From Chimonanthus salicifolius (taxonomy: Eukaryota > Streptophyta > Magnoliopsida > Laurales > Calycanthaceae), in the NCBI GenBank assembly GCA_013350335.1, contig CM023534.1, positions 4,030,001-4,094,000 on the forward strand: 64,000 nucleotides of DNA. The letters run 5' to 3'. Made by a program: the position numbers and the translations under genes. Below the pieces are notes generated by a model. It made no database searches, was not told the DNA's origin, and saw only the letters and a program-made list of their open reading frames with translations. Positions 62,501-64,000 of the stretch are shown here, one piece after another (within the stretch, counting starts at the first letter, position 1; every line of letters starts with the position of its first letter).

Positions 62501-62579
62501 TGTCAGCATCTATCGTAGCTGACACTGCTCAGTGCTTCAGTACCCATCAGTTTGCATGTTTGATTGGATATGGTGCCAG
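32557..62579 (+). CDS. GLU1: Ferredoxin-dependent glutamate synthase, plastid (Fd-GOGAT), N-terminal half, 13 exons visible
   Basis: Makes glutamate from glutamine and 2-oxoglutarate with reduced ferredoxin in plastids, central to ammonium and photorespiratory nitrogen recycling. Exons: 32,557-32,835; 40,378-40,690; 46,661-47,103; 47,196-47,327; 47,476-47,574; 49,967-50,037; 50,388-50,484; 55,903-55,995; 56,306-56,451; 60,139-60,298; 61,353-61,463; 61,567-61,782; 62,422-62,579. All join in frame (2,318 nt, 772 codons plus 2 nt). Residues 1-106 are a Ser/Arg-rich transit/propeptide. Cys107 in [13 protein letters not shown] is the mature N-terminal glutaminase nucleophile. The GATase2 domain follows with [19 protein letters not shown] (315 on) and GHNGEINT (336-343). 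The central domain includes [30 protein letters not shown] and the last exon's [15 protein letters not shown]. The FMN, Fe-S and C-terminal domains lie beyond the window (family about 1,600 aa). The last visible donor is AG/GTTGTG at 62,579/62,580. No frame damage was seen. Residues match the Fd- rather than the NADH-type enzyme. Confidence 0.96.
33890..34840 (+). mobile_element. LINE fragment: zf-RVT and RNase H part (GLU1 intron 1)
   Basis: The plus-strand reading, with stops and shifts, resembles the 3' part of plant L1-type ORF2. It has a zf-RVT-like block ([20 protein letters not shown]), then a type-I RNase H-like domain ([59 protein letters not shown]). It is broken and not expressed as protein. 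It lies directly upstream of a second LINE's RT domain, an unusual order. Confidence 0.75.
34841..37833 (+). mobile_element. LINE (L1 clade) remnant: RT, zf-RVT, RNase H, poly(A) end
   Basis: Plus-strand reading begins at the [16 protein letters not shown] start of the reverse transcriptase region. It continues through [11 protein letters not shown] and [20 protein letters not shown] (about 35,225), then the catalytic FADD at 35,551-35,562. Further on are [20 protein letters not shown], a zf-RVT block ([18 protein letters not shown]), [15 protein letters not shown], and an RNase H domain ([35 protein letters not shown]). It ends GTTCCAAAAAAAAA near 37,833. Many stops and frameshifts make it dead. 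The endonuclease part is missing. It lies in the sense direction in GLU1 intron 1. Confidence 0.88.
38053..38100. repeat. (TATG)n microsatellite
   Basis: A short imperfect TATG array (about six units) with flanking ATGTATAC-type repeats lies in GLU1 intron 1. Confidence 0.8.
38505..39111 (-). mobile_element. TRIM retrotransposon with intact 5-bp target duplication
   Basis: Two direct LTRs (38,505-38,740 and 38,840-39,111) share TCCCTCTAGCACAATATTGT, AGAAGGGAG, GTGCTCCCTCATATAATCCA and CACACAGAAGG blocks. The outer ends are TG...CA on the minus strand (TGTAATACCC ... CGTTACA). The 5-bp duplication AGCAT flanks it exactly (38,500-38,504 and 39,112-39,116). ATGGTATCAGAG, the methionine-tRNA primer site, lies on the minus strand just inside the right LTR (about 38,828-38,839). 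The interior is about 100 bp and non-coding. The right LTR is longer because a 20-bp unit (CCAAGTGCCACCCTTAGGC) is repeated inside it. Antisense in GLU1 intron 1. Confidence 0.9.
39430..39672. repeat. Minisatellites: TG-rich duplication and 38-bp tandem repeat
   Basis: A roughly 60-bp TG-rich unit (TGTGCAGTTGTGCAT ... GCATGCATGTGGATTGGAT) occurs twice at 39,437-39,565. It is followed by a 38-bp unit beginning TAGCTGCAACAAAGTGGAAG at 39,577, 39,615 and 39,653. The first two copies of the 38-bp unit are identical, suggesting recent expansion. Confidence 0.85.
39764..39884 (-). mobile_element. Very short 5'-truncated LINE insertion with exact 13-bp duplication
   Basis: A poly(T) tract (minus-strand poly(A)) is followed by GAGTGGTAATGAATAGAAAC and a TATTAATAAAAG stretch, the same kind of 3' end as the other antisense LINEs in this gene. 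The flanks carry an exact 13-bp duplication AATGTTGATCTCT (39,751-39,763 and 39,885-39,897), the mark of target-primed reverse transcription. Only about 120 bp inserted. Confidence 0.85.
41100..42600 (+). other. Possible LTR-retrotransposon remnant in GLU1 intron 2
   Basis: Non-coding stretch with a promoter-like ACTATAAATTGAGG (about 42,350) followed within 50 bp by an AATAAA-containing sequence (AATGCAATAAAATC). This arrangement is typical of LTR R-U5 regions. No partner LTR, primer site or coding domain was seen, so the assignment is weak and the limits are arbitrary. Confidence 0.2.
42800..44189 (-). mobile_element. LINE remnant A (antisense, GLU1 intron 2), split by a hAT MITE
   Basis: The minus-strand reading gives zf-RVT ([20 protein letters not shown], then [13 protein letters not shown] across the insertion). 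This is followed by [12 protein letters not shown] and an RNase H domain ([42 protein letters not shown]). The zf-RVT reading is interrupted by a 331-bp MITE at 43,681-44,011 and resumes in sense once that and one target duplication are excluded. Several stops; no reverse transcriptase core remains. Confidence 0.82.
43681..44011. mobile_element. hAT-type MITE, second copy, nested in LINE remnant A
   Basis: The left end is TAGGTGTGAAACTCGGGCC. The right end, reverse-complemented, is TAAGGATGAAATCGGGCTGG. The 8-bp flanks are GAGAGAAC and CAGAGAAC (43,673-43,680 and 44,012-44,019), a 7/8 match. The interior is a run of CCCGACCCGA / GGGTCGGGTT blocks like the element at 2,801-3,175, so the two belong to one family. 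It sits inside a LINE zf-RVT reading frame, so it inserted after that LINE. Confidence 0.8.
44189..45549 (-). mobile_element. LINE remnant B (antisense, GLU1 intron 2)
   Basis: The minus-strand open frame at 44,809-45,387 is a well-kept zf-RVT region ([68 protein letters not shown]), preceded by [16 protein letters not shown]. Downstream RNase H-like sequence is decayed. It ends in a poly(T) (44,190-44,202) before TTAGTTGTAATAAGATGATA. A short possible target duplication TCGGTTTC lies at 44,181 and 45,550, which would place insertion next to or into remnant A. Confidence 0.8.
46206..46560 (-). mobile_element. Possible small LINE 3' fragment just before GLU1 exon 3
   Basis: After ATTTTTTAGCAGTAAC, the plus-strand text AAATTGTATTAATAGAGAAA resembles the minus-strand 3' ends of the other LINEs. 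The minus frame ([18 protein letters not shown]) faintly resembles the end of a LINE RNase H domain. It lies only about 100 bp from the exon 3 acceptor. Weak evidence. Confidence 0.35.
47677..49850 (-). mobile_element. LINE remnant C (antisense, GLU1 intron 5), host to a nested insertion
   Basis: The plus-strand poly(T) at 47,677-47,692 marks its 3' end. Minus-strand blocks in order: [20 protein letters not shown] region (about 49,500), zf-RVT ([34 protein letters not shown]), CDFSWF continuing as [20 protein letters not shown] after the insertion, [15 protein letters not shown], and RNase H ([18 protein letters not shown]). Stops and frameshifts are present. It is interrupted at 48,555-49,110. 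Confidence 0.82.
48555..49110 (+). mobile_element. Sense LINE 3'-end insertion nested in LINE remnant C
   Basis: 556 bp ending TTATTAATATGATAACC, ATTTC and a poly(A). The direct duplication AAACCAAGAGAAGTCACA (48,537-48,554 and 49,111-49,128) flanks it exactly; the first three A could belong to the tail, leaving at least 15 bp. The body has no domain; the 3' end resembles plant LINE 3' UTRs. It also contains ACATACAACACG twice (48,551 and 48,614), once across the junction. It inserted after remnant C. Confidence 0.85.
51149..52795 (-). mobile_element. LINE remnant D (antisense, GLU1 intron 7) with nested insert
   Basis: Flanked by a 19-bp duplication with one mismatch, TTTGGTCCCAGGCCAGTTT (51,130-51,148) and TTTGGTCCTAGGCCAGTTT (52,796-52,814). 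Poly(T) follows the left copy. The minus-strand reading starts with [17 protein letters not shown] and [16 protein letters not shown] near 52,600-52,790. RNase H then continues at 51,655-51,374 ([48 protein letters not shown]). The 0.9 kb between these halves of one domain is foreign (see the insert). Confidence 0.85.
51660..52585. mobile_element. Unclassified ~0.9-kb insertion inside LINE remnant D
   Basis: It splits the RNase H domain of remnant D, so it is a later insertion. It contains a 150-codon minus-strand frame (51,830-52,282) rich in Ser, Pro and Leu with one hydrophobic stretch and no recognised domain. It also contains AT-rich ends (AAATAATAAATAAATCAATC). Ends and target duplication were not resolved. 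A solo LTR or a TIR element are both possible. Confidence 0.4.
53792..54100. repeat. Diverged ~118-bp tandem repeat with GATCATGTGATC palindromes (GLU1 intron 7)
   Basis: Units start at ATGATGCATGTGCATC (53,792), ATGATCATGTGATCAAC (53,908) and ATGATCACATGATCATC (54,028). Each is followed by GGGCTGCACC- or GAGCCTTA-like text, TATCTTT, a CCAC or CTAC motif, and GATCTGT or AATCTGT. Two full units and one partial unit are visible. The family is not recognised. Confidence 0.55.
57819..59400 (-). mobile_element. LINE remnant E (antisense, GLU1 intron 9)
   Basis: Poly(T) then GAAAGGTAACTTCATTAATC marks the 3' end. Minus-strand blocks: [19 protein letters not shown] and [18 protein letters not shown] (about 59,150-59,300), [12 protein letters not shown], zf-RVT ([20 protein letters not shown]), and RNase H ([50 protein letters not shown]). 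Its sequence differs clearly from remnants A-D, so it is another lineage. No target duplication was found; the 5' limit is approximate. Confidence 0.82.
60736..60776. repeat. A-rich tract in GLU1 intron 10
   Basis: TTCAAAAAAAAG followed by a long A run lies about 580 bp upstream of exon 11. It could be the poly(A) end of a plus-strand retroposon, but no coding remnant or target duplication was recognised. Confidence 0.4.
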
Positions 62580-63051
62580 GTTGTGACTCGCTCTTATATG
62601 AATATAGTTCCATTTGTATTGGTCTTTATGCTGAGACTGTATCTAATTTAGTTTTATTTTCTACTTACTGTAATAAATGATTGTCAATTGGATTTTGTTT
62701 TGTTAATTAGAGTGCTAGTTTATCGTTGTTGCCTCTTCTCGCTAAGCCTTATCTAAGCTTTCGTCCTTACCAGTTTGCTGCTGTAAATCCATTTCTTCAT
62801 AGCTTAGAAAGATGAAATGATCAGCAGCAATATGTTATGATCTGGAGCTCGAGATCTAGTTTGAATATGGATCATGGAGAAGGCGGAAGAAGGGGTGGAG
62901 AGGAAGTTGGAGAGAATATGTTGCATTAGTCTACTAACATATCTTCATTAACCATATCCGTGTGCTGAAGAAAACACTTTCAAATCAGAACACTTATCTC
63001 CAGGTGGATCATAATGTAAAGAATGCCAGCTTGCAAAAGTTTAATGCAATT

Positions 63052-63383
63052 GAGGGACAAAATTTAATTTTGCCCAAATGGGGGGCTCACCTAGGCCCCA
63101 CTATCACCCTTCCGCCTCACACCCATCTACCCCCCATGAATTGGAGCCAACCCAATTTGAATTTGTTTCAATTTAATCTCACCGTTAGATTGAAATTCAC
63201 CCAAATTTGAGCCCAATTTCGATGTTGATTTTTGGACCTTTGAGAATCATGACTTCTAACATCCAATGGTTCCAAATAGGGTTGGGATTCAATTCACAGG
63301 GGGTAGATGGGTGTGAAAGGGGGGAAGGGGTGTTAGTGGGGCCTATCTAGGTCCCGTTTGGGCAAAAGAAGATGTTGCCCCTC
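63052..63383. mobile_element. Long-TIR MITE-like element (GLU1 intron 13)
   Basis: The left arm has GAGGGACAAAATTTAATTTT, GCCCAAATGGGGG, TAGGCCCCACTATCACCCTT and CACACCCATCTACCCCCCAT. The right arm is its diverged inverse (GGGGGTAGATGGGTGTGAAA, GGGTGTTAGTGGGGCCTA, CGTTTGGGCAAAAG, GTTGCCCCTC). The arms are about 110 bp each, so the unit can fold back. No clear target duplication was seen; superfamily unknown. Confidence 0.65.
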
Positions 63384-63405
63384 ACGAGGGACGTCCCTTA
63401 GGTGA

Positions 63406-63408
<3 letters not shown>

Positions 63409-63479
<71 letters not shown>
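63409..63479. repeat. (TA)n microsatellite
   Basis: About 70 bp of near-pure TA repeats directly abut the left end of the next inverted-repeat element. More TA repeats lie on its right side (63,824-63,840). Confidence 0.95.
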
Positions 63480-63483
<4 letters not shown>

Positions 63484-63814
63484 CGCACTCTTTAAGCCAC
63501 ACTTTTTGTGATCCCACCTATGTTGATGATGATGGGTCTATTGAAAAGGTCTAATCTTGAACTAGTGGCCCATCAAAAATCATATCAATGGGATACATGA
63601 AAGTCATTGTTTTCAAAGACATAAAAATTTATGTGTTAAAAAGTGATACAAATTTTTGAGGGCTTAAAAAATATGGCTTGCTCGATCCAAATAAGATGAT
63701 TTTTTGTGGGCTATAAGATTAAACTTAGACCTTTTCAATGGACTAATCACCATCACCATGCATGAACCTTATATAGGCGAGCTCACGAAGAGTATAAAGT
63801 AAGGAGTGTGAGGG
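63480..63814. mobile_element. Fold-back MITE inserted in a (TA)n tract
   Basis: The ends are CCCTCGCACTCTTTA and, reverse-complemented, CCCTCACACTCCTTA. Pairing resumes inward: GATGATGATGGGTCTATTGA / GGTGATGGTGATTAGTCCAT and ATTGAAAAGGTCTAA on both arms. TA repeats flank both sides, so a TA or TA-rich target is likely, but the duplication cannot be measured within the repeat. Non-coding, 335 bp. Confidence 0.7.
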
Positions 63815-64000
63815 ATCATCATCATATATATATATATTATATAGAGCAAGGATCTCTCACAAAGTAATTTGCACCAAAGTTTGGTGCAAATGGCCCAATG
63901 GTCCCATTTGAGCCCACATGGATAGGTAGGTTTGAAAGGTCTTGGCTTCTTATGGTTCCATTGAAATTTCATCTTAATTGGATAAAAGAAGCCTTGTTTT

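Larger units (their letters stand above)
62580..64000 (+). other. GLU1 intron 13 (incomplete at the window edge)
   Basis: It begins with donor GTTGTG after the exon ending at 62,579. The expected next coding block of Fd-GOGAT was not found before 64,000, so this intron is at least 1.4 kb. It contains two fold-back elements and TA repeats. The last 160 bp (from AGAGCAAGGATCTCTCAC) may begin a further element. Confidence 0.7.

Noticed and set aside
1..64000. CRISPR arrays, tRNA/rRNA genes, organelle insertions, viral genomes
   Set aside because: No regularly spaced repeats, cloverleaf genes, organelle-like genes or viral proteins were seen; reverse-transcriptase remnants are all LINE type.

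Overview
This is nuclear DNA from a flowering plant. It is AT-rich, its genes are split by plant-type GT-AG introns, and it carries plant LINE (L1-clade) reverse-transcriptase, zf-RVT and RNase H remnants plus typical plant MITEs and TRIMs. The species cannot be fixed by eye. One very GC-rich gene among AT-rich neighbours would fit a monocot or magnoliid, but this is only a hint. I see no prokaryotic, viral or organellar block.

Layout. (1) 1-4,090: AT-rich intergenic DNA with a SINE-like copy cut by the window edge, a possible TIR element and a clear 375-bp hAT-type MITE. (2) About 4,100-14,300, plus strand: a complete hydroxyproline O-arabinosyltransferase (HPAT, GT95) gene. It has eight coding exons (374 aa), probably a non-coding 5' exon with a 2.6-kb leader intron, and probably an intron in the 3' UTR. 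(3) 14,300-20,080: intergenic, with four SINE-like copies and a 319-bp TRIM. (4) 20,137-22,846, plus strand: a two-exon AED3/APF1-like apoplastic aspartyl protease, very GC-rich. It has a one-base frame disagreement just after the splice site and an altered first catalytic triad. (5) 22,847-32,330: intergenic, with a MULE-type MITE, a Stowaway MITE and a 149-bp tandem duplication carrying a bZIP-type site upstream of the next gene. (6) 32,557 to beyond the window end, plus strand: the first 13 coding exons (772 residues) of plastid ferredoxin-dependent glutamate synthase (GLU1/Fd-GOGAT), spread over 30 kb. Its introns are swollen by LINEs (mostly antisense), a TRIM with 5-bp target duplication, a second copy of the hAT MITE nested in a LINE, a sense LINE insertion nested in an antisense LINE, minisatellites, and two long-inverted-repeat MITEs near the right edge.

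The three genes show no functional clustering: cell-wall/peptide arabinosylation in the Golgi, an apoplastic protease, and plastid nitrogen assimilation. The most notable content is the layered transposon record, where exact target-site duplications allow element ends and relative ages to be read directly, and the questionable integrity of the aspartyl protease. I did not find a wholly new biological system.
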